This document shows positions 16,991 through 26,367 of a stretch of DNA of 64,000 nt, piece by piece (positions within the stretch are counted from its first letter, which is position 1; each line of letters begins with the position of its first letter). Below the pieces are notes generated by a model. That model was not told the origin of the DNA, did no database searches, and was given only the letters and a program-made list of their open reading frames with translations. Location of the stretch: contig NZ_RHHR01000045.1 in assembly GCF_003710915.1 (NCBI RefSeq), positions 22,360-86,359 on the forward strand. The letters are read 5' to 3'. Source of the DNA: Brevibacillus invocatus. Lineage in GTDB: Bacteria > Bacillota > Bacilli > Brevibacillales > Brevibacillaceae. The position numbers and the translations under genes are program-made.

Positions 16991-17915
16991 CTGCCCCACC
17001 TCCTTCCGTCAGAGTCAGGAACAGATCCTCCAAGGAAACCGTTTTGGTCGCAATCCCGCTGACCAGTATCCCCGCTTTGACCAGCGCTTGATTCACTTCA
17101 CTCACGCGCTCCACGTTCATTTTGCACTTCAGACGTTCTTCATTGATTTGCCATACCTCCGAGACAACAGGCAAGCCCCGCAGAATCTCCATTCCTTTGC
17201 TGATGAAGTTCGGGTCGATCGTCCAGTCTACCTGATCCGCGAATTGAGCCATCAGCTCCTCCACCAGTCCGACAGATATGACGCGTCCCTGGCTGATAAT
17301 AGCCACACGGTCACACATCATTTCGATTTCACTTAACAGATGGCTGGAGATGAATACAGCGAGTCCCTCTTCTTCCGCCAGTCGACGGATGAACTGACGC
17401 AGCTCCCGAATACCAGCCGGATCCAGTCCATTCGTCGGTTCGTCCAGTATCAAAATCTTGGGGTTGTGCAGCAAAGCCTGCGCGATACCCAGTCTTTGAC
17501 GCATTCCGAGTGAATAGGTTTTGACTTTATCGTCTATCGCTCTCTCCAGATCGACGAAGCGTACGATTTCCTCGATGCGTTCCGGCGGGATCCCGCCACT
17601 CATTCGGGCAAACTGCTCCAGATTTTCTCGCCCCGTCAAAAATTTGTACAGCTCAGGGTTTTCCACGATACAGCCTACTTGAGCGATAGCCTTAGGAAAC
17701 TGATCACGGATGGAGATGCCCCCGATGCGTATCTCTCCTCCGTCCGCTGCGGCCAAGCCTACGAGCATGCGGATCGTCGTGGTCTTCCCAGCTCCATTGG
17801 GACCTAGAAATCCGAACACCTCTCCCGCAAAAACGTCAAAGGTAATATCGTGAATAATGGGCTTGTTCCCCATTTTCTTATGTAAGTGTTTAACGGATAG
17901 AACTGTATCGGTCAA
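16956..17915 (-). CDS. ABC-2 type transporter ATP-binding protein
   Basis: 319-residue ATPase: Walker A GPNGAGKTT, signature YSLGMRQRLGIAQAL, Walker B ILILDEPTNGLDPAG, switch SSHLLSE. The C-terminal 90 residues form the extra domain usual in export ATPases of the BcrA/NatA type. I choose a TTG start at 17915 since AGGAGG lies seven bases upstream and the protein then begins right before the first conserved strand (VLSVKHLHKK). It forms an exporter with the permease encoded next. Confidence 0.9.
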   Translation of the reverse strand: MTDTVLSVKHLHKKMGNKPIIHDITFDVFAGEVFGFLGPNGAGKTTTIRMLVGLAAADGGEIRIGGISIRDQFPKAIAQVGCIVENPELYKFLTGRENLEQFARMSGGIPPERIEEIVRFVDLERAIDDKVKTYSLGMRQRLGIAQALLHNPKILILDEPTNGLDPAGIRELRQFIRRLAEEEGLAVFISSHLLSEIEMMCDRVAIISQGRVISVGLVEELMAQFADQVDWTIDPNFISKGMEILRGLPVVSEVWQINEERLKCKMNVERVSEVNQALVKAGILVSGIATKTVSLEDLFLTLTEGGGADEPKHAGTRAK

Positions 17916-18049
17916 CGCGTGTCCTCCTATCCTTGTGCATGCTCTCCGTCCTCTGACAGAGGCAGCCTGATTGTGGTACACTACCTATAAGATGTCCATC
18001 CACATTATACCACGCAATTTTACGAAATACGTAAACAGGAGGTTACCCG

Positions 18050-18838
18050 ATGCGCTCTTCTGGCCAACTTCTTTGGCGTACGGCTGGTTTTTTTTCGTTG
18101 ATTTCATTCTTGCTGTTGGCGACGGGCTTCGTCCTTGCGATCAATCCACAGCAATTGGCCCCATCCCAAGCCACGCCACCTTCACAGTCTGCAAAACCAA
18201 CCGCGCCTATTTCAACTGAAGGGGTACAAAAGGTCGTTGCATTGGGCGATTCTCTTACACGGGGTGCAGGAGATGCCAACGGACAAGGCTATGTCGGCCT
18301 GGTACGGCAAGCACTGGAAAAAAAGAACAATCAGCCGATCACCTTTACCAATCTGGCCATCAACGGACAAGAATCTCCTGAATTGATCAAGCAGCTGTCT
18401 CAGGAACAAGTAAAAACCCTGATCAAAGAGGCTGATCTGATCCTGTTTACCATCGGCGGCAATGATCTGTTCAAGCAAACAGGCGGTCTCTATATGATGG
18501 AACAAGAAAAATTGACCGCAGCTACCGAAGGGCTGACGGCCAATTACAAGGAAATATTGAGGCAAATTCGCACGTTAAATGATAAAGCGCCGATCGTCTA
18601 TACTTCTTTATACAACCCGTTTGGAAATACGGAAGCAGCTGGCGAAACCATCCGACCCGTACTAGATTGGAATCATGCAGCCGCCGAAATCGCAGCAGAT
18701 TATGCCCAGGTCTTGGTCGTGCCTACCTACGATCTGTTTCAGAACAAGGAAGACCAGTATTTGTACACGGACCACTTCCACCCCAATGCTGCCGGGTACG
18801 CTCGTATTGCAGAGCGAATCCTGCAAGCCTTACAGTGA
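18050..18838 (+). CDS. SGNH/GDSL-family hydrolase, secreted or membrane-anchored
   Basis: 262 residues. An N-terminal hydrophobic segment (residues 13-31) is followed by a Pro/Ser/Thr linker and the catalytic domain. The blocks are visible in order: VVALGDSLTRGAG with nucleophile Ser, NGQES, TIGGNDLF, and DHFHPNAAGY with the catalytic Asp and His. It resembles the Bacillus YpmR-type lipases/esterases that act outside the membrane. AGGAGG lies eight bases upstream of the ATG. Its stop codon overlaps the end of the convergent MFS gene by nine bases. Confidence 0.9.
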   Translation: MRSSGQLLWRTAGFFSLISFLLLATGFVLAINPQQLAPSQATPPSQSAKPTAPISTEGVQKVVALGDSLTRGAGDANGQGYVGLVRQALEKKNNQPITFTNLAINGQESPELIKQLSQEQVKTLIKEADLILFTIGGNDLFKQTGGLYMMEQEKLTAATEGLTANYKEILRQIRTLNDKAPIVYTSLYNPFGNTEAAGETIRPVLDWNHAAAEIAADYAQVLVVPTYDLFQNKEDQYLYTDHFHPNAAGYARIAERILQALQ

Positions 18839-20065
18839 TTCGCTTCTCGAGTAATTGATGGATTTGCCGGTACTGATCAGATAAGCCCGCTGACCTGCCC
18901 AGTTGAAAGCACTGCTTATCAGAGAGAAAGCCGCCACGACGAGGAAAAGCGCCGTTCCTCCATAGGATGCGAGCAGCAAGCCCCCCAACCAAGGACCGAT
19001 GAACTGACCCAGATTGCTGAAGCTCTTGGCACCGTAGTAGCTGCCTCTCATGGCTTCCGGAGCCATCCGGTCGATCAGTACATCCCCTGATGTGAAGGTG
19101 AGGATCTCTCCGAAGGTAAACAAGACCATCGCGATGACAAAGATCAACCAGGTACCTGCGAAGGCAAATCCGATATCACCCAAGGCGTACATAACGTTCC
19201 CCACTACAATAGCGGTGAGGGGCGTCTTTTTTTCTGCCCAGGTTGTCAGCGGCATCTGGAGCAGCACCACCACGATGGCATTGACACTCATCAGGATAGC
19301 GAATAACTCAACACCATTGGGAACGCTCATCTCAACAAACTTGGCGAGTGTCGTAGACATCTGGGAGTAGCCGATGGCACCCAGCACCCCAGCGATCATA
19401 TACAAGCGAAAAGCCTTGTCCTGCACGACTACACGGAATGCGTGACCAAACGTAATCTGTTCTTTCTTCTGCCCTTCGATTTTCTTGATCCCGAATCGAT
19501 TCAGCAAGCTTTGCAGACTAATCACGTAAATCAGGTAAATAACCGCCGTGATCAGGAACGGCAAAGCGACAGAGGTCTTGGCTAAAACAGCCCCCGCGAT
19601 CGGCCCGACTGCCACACCGACGTTGATCGCCGTGTAACGCAGTCCAAAGACGCGATACCGTTTTTCGGGTGGTGTGACATCTGCCATCAGCGCTTGTGAG
19701 ACAGGCTCATAGAACGAACGACAGAGCCCTCCTGCCATGTTGAACAACAGCAGCAGCAAAGGATTTTTCGTCAAGGCAAATCCGACGAAGACGAACGTCC
19801 AGACGTAGAGCGCCCCAATCATCACCCTTCTGCGCCCGATCCGGTCAGACAGCGTTCCCGCGATAAATCCCCCTACCGTGCCAGCCAAGGCCCCTGCTCC
19901 GATCAAAAGGCCGATCGTCGCCAAATCCATGTCGGTTTGATTGGAAAGGTATAAAAACAAAAACGGCATGCTCATAGAGCTCGCTGCCCTGACAAAAACG
20001 GTGCCGACCACAAGCGACCACACGATCGGATGAAACTCCTGAAGCTTCTCTTTTATCTTACTCAT
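18830..20065 (-). CDS. MFS transporter
   Basis: 411 residues with about twelve membrane segments. The first cytoplasmic loop carries GTLSDRIGRRRVMIG and segment 4/5 has YTAINVGVAVGPIAGAV, features of the drug:H+ antiporter group such as YfiS/MdtH. GAGGAGAG lies five bases before ATG 20065. It is convergent with the GDSL gene, and the two 3' ends overlap by nine bases without a visible terminator. Drug or metabolite efflux is inferred only from family resemblance. Confidence 0.88.
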   Translation of the reverse strand: MSKIKEKLQEFHPIVWSLVVGTVFVRAASSMSMPFLFLYLSNQTDMDLATIGLLIGAGALAGTVGGFIAGTLSDRIGRRRVMIGALYVWTFVFVGFALTKNPLLLLLFNMAGGLCRSFYEPVSQALMADVTPPEKRYRVFGLRYTAINVGVAVGPIAGAVLAKTSVALPFLITAVIYLIYVISLQSLLNRFGIKKIEGQKKEQITFGHAFRVVVQDKAFRLYMIAGVLGAIGYSQMSTTLAKFVEMSVPNGVELFAILMSVNAIVVVLLQMPLTTWAEKKTPLTAIVVGNVMYALGDIGFAFAGTWLIFVIAMVLFTFGEILTFTSGDVLIDRMAPEAMRGSYYGAKSFSNLGQFIGPWLGGLLLASYGGTALFLVVAAFSLISSAFNWAGQRAYLISTGKSINYSRSESL

Positions 20066-20183
20066 GGAATCTCTCCTCACAACTGTTCTGCTGGAAAAGC
20101 TGTGCAGAACAGATGCTCTACATTTTACTCATTGTAGTGAGGAGAATGGGTTTCGTCAATCAGCATTCAAATTTTTTGGAATG

Positions 20184-21026
20184 TTAAATATTTATCTGGT
20201 CAATCAATTCGCCTTGCTCATTCCATTTTACTGCACGATAGACGTTGTCGTGGTAAAAGGTAAACCAAGCTCCTTGCTGGATTCCCTCTTTGATCCATTT
20301 TTCCTTGGCGAAGATGGAAGTCATCGGGTAATCATCGTAAGCCATGACCCAAAGCGAATTCTGGTGTGCATGGGTCGGCATGATATCCGCAAGATGCAGA
20401 ATCAGCTGCCCTTCGCTCTCCATCCGGACGATGGCATGTCCCTGGCTGTGACCACCGGTATGATGCAGCGAAATCCCTGGGAGCAGCTCGTGGCTTTCCC
20501 CATAGGTTTGTACCTGCCCTTCGATAGGGCGCCAGTTTTCTTCCCAATATGTATTGCGGGATCGGATGTTGGGCTCTCTCATTTCGGCCCATTCCTGCTC
20601 CTGCACGTATATGACGGCGTTCGGGAACGTCGAAACCAATGTCTCGTCCTTCCAGGTGACCAAACCATTACTATGATCGTAGTGCATGTGCGTCATGATG
20701 ACGATATCGATATCATCGGGAGTCAGCCCCTTGGAAGCCAAGGACTCGACCACTTGAGACTCCTCGATCAGACCAAAATTTCGTTTTTGCTTCTCGGTCA
20801 AGCGTCCATTGCCCATACCTGACTCAATCAACACCCGTTTCCCCGCTACTTCGATCATAATCGGGTCGGCGCGCAATGGAATCTGGTTCAATTCGTTAGC
20901 AGGATAGCGCTTGCTCCAAAGAGCCTTCGGCACTACCCCAAACATCGCCCCACCATCTAATTGCGTCAGACCACCAAGCAACCATGTCAGTTGTAAATGG
21001 CCTACCTTCCACTCCGTCAATTTCAT
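20184..21026 (-). CDS. MBL-fold hydrolase, YtnP-like (quorum-quenching lactonase family)
   Basis: 280 residues, almost the length of Bacillus YtnP. The di-zinc site is THMHYDHSNGL (H-x-H-x-D-H), followed by the H of GGHSQGH and the D of LHLADIMPTH. YtnP-type enzymes open N-acyl homoserine lactone or related rings. The start at 21026 is preferred, with GAGGG eight bases upstream; the longer frame adds a lysine/arginine-rich stretch unlikely to be translated. It is transcribed alone, upstream of the MFS gene. Confidence 0.85.
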   Translation of the reverse strand: MKLTEWKVGHLQLTWLLGGLTQLDGGAMFGVVPKALWSKRYPANELNQIPLRADPIMIEVAGKRVLIESGMGNGRLTEKQKRNFGLIEESQVVESLASKGLTPDDIDIVIMTHMHYDHSNGLVTWKDETLVSTFPNAVIYVQEQEWAEMREPNIRSRNTYWEENWRPIEGQVQTYGESHELLPGISLHHTGGHSQGHAIVRMESEGQLILHLADIMPTHAHQNSLWVMAYDDYPMTSIFAKEKWIKEGIQQGAWFTFYHDNVYRAVKWNEQGELIDQINI

Positions 21027-21112
21027 TCGCTTCGCCCTCACTTTTGCTTTTTTTCTCATTATGGCTGTCATCCGGTAAACGATCAATAGAGCCTGTCCAT
21101 ATTGTACCGATG

Positions 21113-21140
21113 AAAAAAAGCACCCCTGTCAGGGTGCCTT
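21113..21140 (-). terminator. Intrinsic terminator
   Basis: Stem GCACCC (21120-21125) with GGGTGC (21132-21137), seven T on the minus strand, directly after the small unknown gene upstream. Confidence 0.85.
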
Positions 21141-21435
21141 ACAGCTTTTCCTCTACACAAACCCTACGCGTTGCTGGTGCAATCTCAAGCAGCAAATCGC
21201 TGGAAACAGCATGCACCGTCACATCCGAATCGCACCGTCTATGGTTTAGGTACAATTGTGCTACCTTTTCACTTTCACGATAAATGCTGATTAATGTTTG
21301 CAAAGGATTTGCGCTACCGCCTGCAATGATTTTAAATCCCGGGGCAATCGTAAACGTCCAGCCTTCCACCTCTACCACTGGAGCAGACGAGTACAGGAAG
21401 TGGCGCTTCCCTAAAAGTATGCCATTATGATTCAT
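21139..21435 (-). CDS. Small uncharacterised protein
   Basis: 98 residues, no signal peptide or membrane segment. Not recognised. Mixed alpha/beta with the central stretch FKIIAGGSANPLQTLISIY. ATG 21435 is preceded by GGGGG eleven bases upstream; a TTG at 21453 is an alternative start. A terminator follows at once, so it is a monocistronic gene. Confidence 0.6.
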   Translation of the reverse strand: MNHNGILLGKRHFLYSSAPVVEVEGWTFTIAPGFKIIAGGSANPLQTLISIYRESEKVAQLYLNHRRCDSDVTVHAVSSDLLLEIAPATRRVCVEEKL

Positions 21436-21569
21436 CAAGGCGAGTGCCCCCAATCAAATATTTTTGAACCGTATACCTCTTATTTTGCAAGAATCAAAGG
21501 AAGATGAAAAGTCTTTCGACAAAAGATATCAAAAAATGACACCCTCCCATTTAGCCCTCTCGTCCCCGG

Positions 21570-23573
21570 TCAAATGGCACGCCCGATTGCCGAACCTTCC
21601 AGAATCGCTCGTTTGGCGTCCAATTCTCCCGCTTCTTTCGCCCCACCGATCACATGAACCGGGATTCGTCCGTTCAGCTCATGGAACAGCTGGTCATTGG
21701 AGGTAGCTCCTGCGGCAATCACCACCGTGTCCGCTGCAATCAACTGCTCCGCATCGCCTTGCGTGATCACTACTCCTTGTGGGGTGATTTCTCGATAGTC
21801 AATCTGCGTCATCATTTCCACGCCGTGACGCTTCAGGTTGGCCAGAACAGCCCAGCGCGTTGTCTTTCCGAGGCCGGTTCCGACATGCTTTCCGCGACGC
21901 AGCATGAAGACCTTACGTCCGCTCTGCTGCATCCGATGCATAGATTTGGCATCCAGAATCCGATATTCCATCAAATATTGTGCTGCCTGCGGTGAAATGG
22001 GTTCGTCCTGCACCAGCAGATGGGACAAATCACAAGCGATTCCTCCTGCACCTACGATGGCGACACGCTTGCCTACCTTGGCTTGTTTTTCAAATACTTG
22101 TGCATAGCTCACGACATGAGGTAGGTCAATACCAGGGATTTCTGGACGGCGAGGGATCACACCAGTGGCGACTACCACCTCATCAAAGCCTTCCTCCTCC
22201 AGCATAGCGGTCGTAGCCTGTATACCCAGCCTTATTTCCACTCTCAGCCTGGACAGCTGCGTGCGATAATAGCGCAGCGTTTCATTGAATTCTTGCTTGC
22301 CCGGCACCTGGCGTGCGTAATTCAGCTGTCCACCGATCTGATGCTGTTTCTCCAGCACCACGACCTGATGTCCTCGCTCAGCCAGCACACGTGCCGCTTC
22401 CAATCCCGCGGGTCCTGCTCCCACAACAGCTACTTTCTTAAGCTTGGTGGCAGGAGCAAGTGCCCATTCCTTTTCCCGTCCTACTTCAGGATTGACGAGA
22501 CAGGATGCGATTTTACCGTCAAAAATGTGATCGAGGCAGGCTTGATTACAAGCAATACAGGTATTGACCTCATCAAATCTTCCCTCGCTGCTCTTGCGCA
22601 CAATCAACGGATCTGCGAGCAGTGGACGCGCCATCGAGACGAGATCACAGCGATCGTCCTCCAGAATGGCTTCTGCTTGACGCAAATCATTGATGCGGTT
22701 GCTGGCGATCACAGGAATGCTTACCCCCTGCTTTATCTGTTGGGCTACCCAGACATAAGCTCCTCGAGGAACCATCATCGCGATCGTCGGGACCTGGGAT
22801 TCATGCCAGCCGATTCCCACATTGAGCGCATCCATGCCAGCCTCTTGGAGCATCGCAGCGAACTGTACGGTCTCCTCCATCGTTGTGCTCTCCGGGATCA
22901 AATCCAGACCAGACATCCGAAAAACAACTGGGAAATCTGACCCAACTGCCTGTCGTACTCGCTTTGCCACTTCTATTCCAAAGCGTGCTCTGCGCTGGAA
23001 ATCGCCTCCCCATTCGTCCTCGCGTTTATTGGTCACGGGGGATAAAAACTGGTTGATCAGATAGCCTTCGGAGCCCATGATCTCTACGGCATCGAATCCC
23101 GCCTTTTTAGCACGAACAGCTCCATCTGCAAATGCTTGAATCGTCATCTCGATTTCATCTGCCTGCAATTCACGCGGTTTCCAGCGGTTGATCGGGGCCT
23201 GTAGCGGTGAAGGGGCCACTGGATCCAACCCTGTTGCTTCCTTGTGGGCATAACGCCCGGAATGAAACAGCTGCAGTGCGATCTTTCCGCCTGCCTGATG
23301 GACCGCATCCGTAATCAGCATCAGTGGTGTAATATGCTGATCCAAATACACATTGCAGTACTTGTCTCCCATACCGCCTTCCGGACGAACAGCCGCGCCC
23401 CCTGTCACGATCAGACCAACTTCTCCTCTCGCCCGTTCAGCGTAGAAGGCAGCCAATCTTTCTACACCATCTTCCTGCTTTTCAAAACCCACATGCATCG
23501 ATCCCATCATGATGCGATTTCGCAGTGTCATCGACCCGATCTGGATAGGCTCCAACACTCTAGAAAGTCTCAT
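21570..23573 (-). CDS. fadH: 2,4-dienoyl-CoA reductase / NADH:flavin oxidoreductase, FadH-like
   Basis: 667 residues in the usual FadH order: an FMN-binding Old Yellow Enzyme barrel (residues 1-350), a [4Fe-4S] cluster (CIACNQAC and a fourth Cys in ASCLVNP), an FAD domain (VVGAGPAGLEAARVL) and an NAD(P)H domain (VAIVGAGGIACDLSHLL). FadH removes double bonds of polyunsaturated acyl-CoA for beta-oxidation. ATG 23573 has GGGAGG eight bases upstream; an ATG two codons earlier is too close to it. A FadR-type palindrome lies just upstream and supports a fatty-acid role over other members of this reductase family. Confidence 0.85.
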   Translation of the reverse strand: MRLSRVLEPIQIGSMTLRNRIMMGSMHVGFEKQEDGVERLAAFYAERARGEVGLIVTGGAAVRPEGGMGDKYCNVYLDQHITPLMLITDAVHQAGGKIALQLFHSGRYAHKEATGLDPVAPSPLQAPINRWKPRELQADEIEMTIQAFADGAVRAKKAGFDAVEIMGSEGYLINQFLSPVTNKREDEWGGDFQRRARFGIEVAKRVRQAVGSDFPVVFRMSGLDLIPESTTMEETVQFAAMLQEAGMDALNVGIGWHESQVPTIAMMVPRGAYVWVAQQIKQGVSIPVIASNRINDLRQAEAILEDDRCDLVSMARPLLADPLIVRKSSEGRFDEVNTCIACNQACLDHIFDGKIASCLVNPEVGREKEWALAPATKLKKVAVVGAGPAGLEAARVLAERGHQVVVLEKQHQIGGQLNYARQVPGKQEFNETLRYYRTQLSRLRVEIRLGIQATTAMLEEEGFDEVVVATGVIPRRPEIPGIDLPHVVSYAQVFEKQAKVGKRVAIVGAGGIACDLSHLLVQDEPISPQAAQYLMEYRILDAKSMHRMQQSGRKVFMLRRGKHVGTGLGKTTRWAVLANLKRHGVEMMTQIDYREITPQGVVITQGDAEQLIAADTVVIAAGATSNDQLFHELNGRIPVHVIGGAKEAGELDAKRAILEGSAIGRAI

Positions 23574-23594
23574 CCCCATGACCTCCCTACCTCC

Positions 23595-23612
23595 CGAATG
23601 AATATTCATTCA
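23595..23612 (-). promoter_or_regulatory. FadR-type operator of fadH
   Basis: A perfect 16-base palindrome GAATGAATATTCATTC (23596-23611), extended to an 18-base site that matches the Bacillus FadR box (TGAATGA-N4-TCATTCA) in all but one end base. Located 22 bases upstream of the fadH start. Confidence 0.7.
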
Positions 23613-23663
23613 TTAATGGTTATTCTTTTTCTCTGTTCGTGATGAAATTCCTTCTGGCACGCG

Positions 23664-23694
23664 AAAAAGACCCAGAACGATTCTCTGGGCCTTT
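23664..23694 (-). terminator. Intrinsic terminator
   Basis: Stem CCCAGA (23671-23676) with TCTGGG (23684-23689) and a T-rich tail on the minus strand, following the unknown gene at 23704. Confidence 0.8.
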
Positions 23695-23703
23695 TCCGTA
23701 TTC

Positions 23704-24174
23704 TCACTTCGCCAGCCTGACCAGCTTTCCAAGATCTGCGGAAAAGCGTAGGAGCCTATCGGACAATTCCGCCTCTTCCTCCTCGGTTTGGGGCATCTCC
23801 ACAATAAAATGGTAATCCAGTATGATCGCTGCCTCTGCCTGCTGGCCGGCCTCCAAATACCTTCTTTTTTCGGTTAGCGCAATTTCCGCCACCACTTCCC
23901 TGGCCTGGTTCCATACACGATGGAGTTCTGCGTCCGTAGGTACGAGCGAACTCTCGATCTCGACTTCCACTTCACAGCTGTTTTCGTCTGGTAGCAAGAA
24001 CAGATGAATCGTAGCAATCGGGTAGCCTTCTGCTTCTCGCTCCATAAAAGTAAGGGCAATTTCTCTTGTTTCCTCATCCTCGATCAAGGATCGCTCAGAG
24101 CGCAAGACCACATCTGTAATCAAGCCATGCCCGGAGAGAAATTCATTGATTTGTTCTGTGATATATTGCAGCAT
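23704..24174 (-). CDS. Uncharacterised cytoplasmic protein
   Basis: 156 residues, strongly acidic, no signal peptide. Alternating beta strands and helices (DVVLRSERSL, IATIHLFLLP, EVEVEIESSLV) suggest a compact alpha/beta fold. I do not recognise the family. Start choice is uncertain: ATG 24174 (MLQYITEQ) has a GAGAGG twelve bases upstream, while an ATG at 24228 would give 174 residues. It is followed by its own terminator. Confidence 0.65.
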   Translation of the reverse strand: MLQYITEQINEFLSGHGLITDVVLRSERSLIEDEETREIALTFMEREAEGYPIATIHLFLLPDENSCEVEVEIESSLVPTDAELHRVWNQAREVVAEIALTEKRRYLEAGQQAEAAIILDYHFIVEMPQTEEEEAELSDRLLRFSADLGKLVRLAK

Positions 24175-24234
24175 GTACGAGATTCGCCTCTCTTCTATCG
24201 TCCTGTCAAAAGTATACATGACATTCAAGACAGA

Positions 24235-24258
24235 GAAAAACCCCTTTAGGAAGGGGTT
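24235..24258 (-). terminator. Intrinsic terminator overlapping a stop codon
   Basis: Eight-base stem AACCCCTT (24239-24246) with AAGGGGTT (24251-24258) and T-rich tail on the minus strand. It overlaps the stop codon of the gene at 24246. Confidence 0.8.
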
Positions 24259-24557
24259 GGTGTATTTTTGATATTTTTTTCATTCATGAATTCTGACAAC
24301 CACGCACGACGTACTTCCTTGTTTGGACAGTATCCCAGGATGTAGCTTTCTCCCCGCATATATTTTTCCTTGATCCACTCTTTGTGCTTGCGGAAAAAGG
24401 CGTGTTGGAAATCGATCGGCATTTGCTGATACTCTTCGAGGGCTGAGGGATTCTGGAGAAAGAAATCTTCATCGTACACGAATTCTTCATTATGCTGGCG
24501 ACTGATGAGGTAAACAAAGGCTATCACCAGGAACAGATTTACTAAAAAAATCATCAT
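24246..24557 (-). CDS. Small membrane-anchored unknown protein
   Basis: 103 residues. One N-terminal membrane segment (MIFLVNLFLVIAFVYLI) is followed by a charged, mainly helical cytoplasmic or external domain with aromatic residues (FQHAFFRKHKEWIKEKYM). Not recognised. GGAGGG lies six bases before ATG 24557. It is monocistronic, ending in a terminator that overlaps its stop codon. Confidence 0.65.
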   Translation of the reverse strand: MMIFLVNLFLVIAFVYLISRQHNEEFVYDEDFFLQNPSALEEYQQMPIDFQHAFFRKHKEWIKEKYMRGESYILGYCPNKEVRRAWLSEFMNEKNIKNTPTPS

Positions 24558-24673
24558 CCTAATCCCTCCAGTCAAATGAATCATTATCAGACTTATCTGT
24601 CTTATCGATATATTATTATTGTATCACGTCTTTGGTGTTTTCTAAACCTCTGCTTTGCATATTTTCTTGTATG

Positions 24674-24705
24674 CAAAAAAACACCCGCTGATTAGAAACG
24701 GGTGT
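24674..24705 (-). terminator. Intrinsic terminator of the LCP gene
   Basis: ACACCCG pairs with CGGGTGT, eight A on the plus strand give the T tract on the minus strand. The stem overlaps the last codons of the LCP gene. Confidence 0.85.
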
Positions 24706-26137
24706 CTGTCTGTGTGTTCGGTTGATTCGGTGCAGGTATTTGTGTTACATCTTGGCCCACTGGCGAAATAATGTCTGGTGGAGGCAACACGTTCCCTGGA
24801 GTTGGGGATGGCTCTGTTTGAGCAGGGGGCGTCTGTCCTTCAGGCACATACTCTTCCTGCTGTTCAGGAACATCTACATCTGGTGGTGCCACCTGATTCT
24901 CATCACTGTCCTCAGGAGCTGCTGGTGGTGTCGGTGGTGCTTCTTCTTTTGGCTCCTCAGTCGTATTTTTCGGCTTGGAGGCCGCTTGCGTTTTCGTAGT
25001 CGACTTCTTTGATGAATTGCTCGAGGAAGCCGCGACAGCCTCTTCGCTCTTCCCTAGAATAGGCGAATTGTTCATTTGGGCCACTATGCTTCCTGAGACG
25101 CCCATTTCGGCTTGCAGCGAACTGCGGACCGACTCGAGCTTATCTTTTTCGAGGTAGGTATAGCCGCCGCTCCAGTAGGCACCGTTTTCCAGGGTAGTGA
25201 CCGTAGAGGAATTAAATCCTTTGAAATCATAGGCCAAGCCCTTGATCTGGTCTTTGGAGAAATCTGTATGTATGTGTTTGGCACCTACGTCCATGACGGT
25301 GAATACCTTGGTCAACCCTTCCAAAGATCCCGCCTTGTCCACAATCGCCTTGATTACTTCCTGCTGGCGACGGTTGCGGTCAAAGTCACTGGAGTAGTAC
25401 TTGGTTCCCCGGTTATCGTGGCGATGACGCACATAGCCCAATGCTTGTTCACCATTCAGAATCTGAAGACCAGGGCTCAAATTAATGTGCGTGTCATCTG
25501 TCGGATCATCGTAAACCAGTTTGCGATCAACGTTTACCTCCACACCGCCCAGTTCATCAATAACTGCCTTAAAGCCGTCAAAATCAATCGCTACGTAATG
25601 ATCGATGGGAATTCCCAGAATCTCATTGAGCGTCTTCTTGGTCAGGGAAATTCCGTCCTCCGTGGGAATCTGGTTGTTTCGCTCTGCCTTGCGACGCTCT
25701 GCCTCCCCATTCGCAAAAACGGAGTTGATTTTGTGATAATCGCGGTACCCTGGAATTTTTACGCGAGTGTCACGTGGAATCGACACCATCGTAACTTTTT
25801 TGGTCTCCGGGTTTGCTACAGCGACAATCATGACGTCTGTATTCATAGAGCCGGTCTCTACGCGATTATCTGAGCCTAAAATGACGAACGACATTGGTTT
25901 GGAGGGCTCATACGAAGTATTTGTAACTTGGGAAACAGGTGAGGAAAAATTATCATTTGGTTTGGTTACCGTATTGAGAGCATCATCAATTTTCCAATAA
26001 ACAGCGCCGGCCACGCCTCCGACCAGCAGCAATGTAAACAAGCTTAAAGCAAATATCCATCTACGAATTTTTCGACTTCGACCCGTTTTTTTCGTTCGGG
26101 CAGCGGAAGCGCGTGTTTTTGTAGTCGCTTGACGCAT
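24692..26137 (-). CDS. LCP (LytR-CpsA-Psr) family protein
   Basis: 481 residues. LCP enzymes transfer teichoic acids or other glycopolymers from lipid carriers to peptidoglycan at the outer membrane face. A basic cytoplasmic N-terminus is followed by a membrane segment at about residues 27-48. The LCP domain spans about residues 80-235: FVILGSDNRV, VSIPRDTRVKIPG with the catalytic arginines, KINSVFANG, HYVAIDFDGFK and GYVRHRHDNRG. A Pro/Glu/Thr-rich tail of about 110 residues follows, longer than in TagT/U/V. AAGGAGA lies nine bases upstream of the ATG. Confidence 0.92.
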   Translation of the reverse strand: MRQATTKTRASAARTKKTGRSRKIRRWIFALSLFTLLLVGGVAGAVYWKIDDALNTVTKPNDNFSSPVSQVTNTSYEPSKPMSFVILGSDNRVETGSMNTDVMIVAVANPETKKVTMVSIPRDTRVKIPGYRDYHKINSVFANGEAERRKAERNNQIPTEDGISLTKKTLNEILGIPIDHYVAIDFDGFKAVIDELGGVEVNVDRKLVYDDPTDDTHINLSPGLQILNGEQALGYVRHRHDNRGTKYYSSDFDRNRRQQEVIKAIVDKAGSLEGLTKVFTVMDVGAKHIHTDFSKDQIKGLAYDFKGFNSSTVTTLENGAYWSGGYTYLEKDKLESVRSSLQAEMGVSGSIVAQMNNSPILGKSEEAVAASSSNSSKKSTTKTQAASKPKNTTEEPKEEAPPTPPAAPEDSDENQVAPPDVDVPEQQEEYVPEGQTPPAQTEPSPTPGNVLPPPDIISPVGQDVTQIPAPNQPNTQTDTRF

Positions 26138-26367
26138 CTGTATCAGTCTCCTTGTTCACGCACGCTTTATCAACTAATCATAGGAACGCACAGACAATAG
26201 GTAATCGTGCCACTCGACAGGAAGCACTAATTTTTTCTTCTGTTGGTAAAACTCTGACTCCGGTATTGTACCACATCATTGTCTTCATTTGTAGAAAAAT
26301 GTTCCTCTAACACGAACTCCCCCACCGAAATGTCGATGGAGGAGCGGGGGTACGATCGAAGCGATTT

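Noticed and set aside
26318..26367. Terminator after the LCP-PfkB region (CTCCCCC with GGGGG)
   Set aside because: Arms pair poorly and no T tract follows on either strand.
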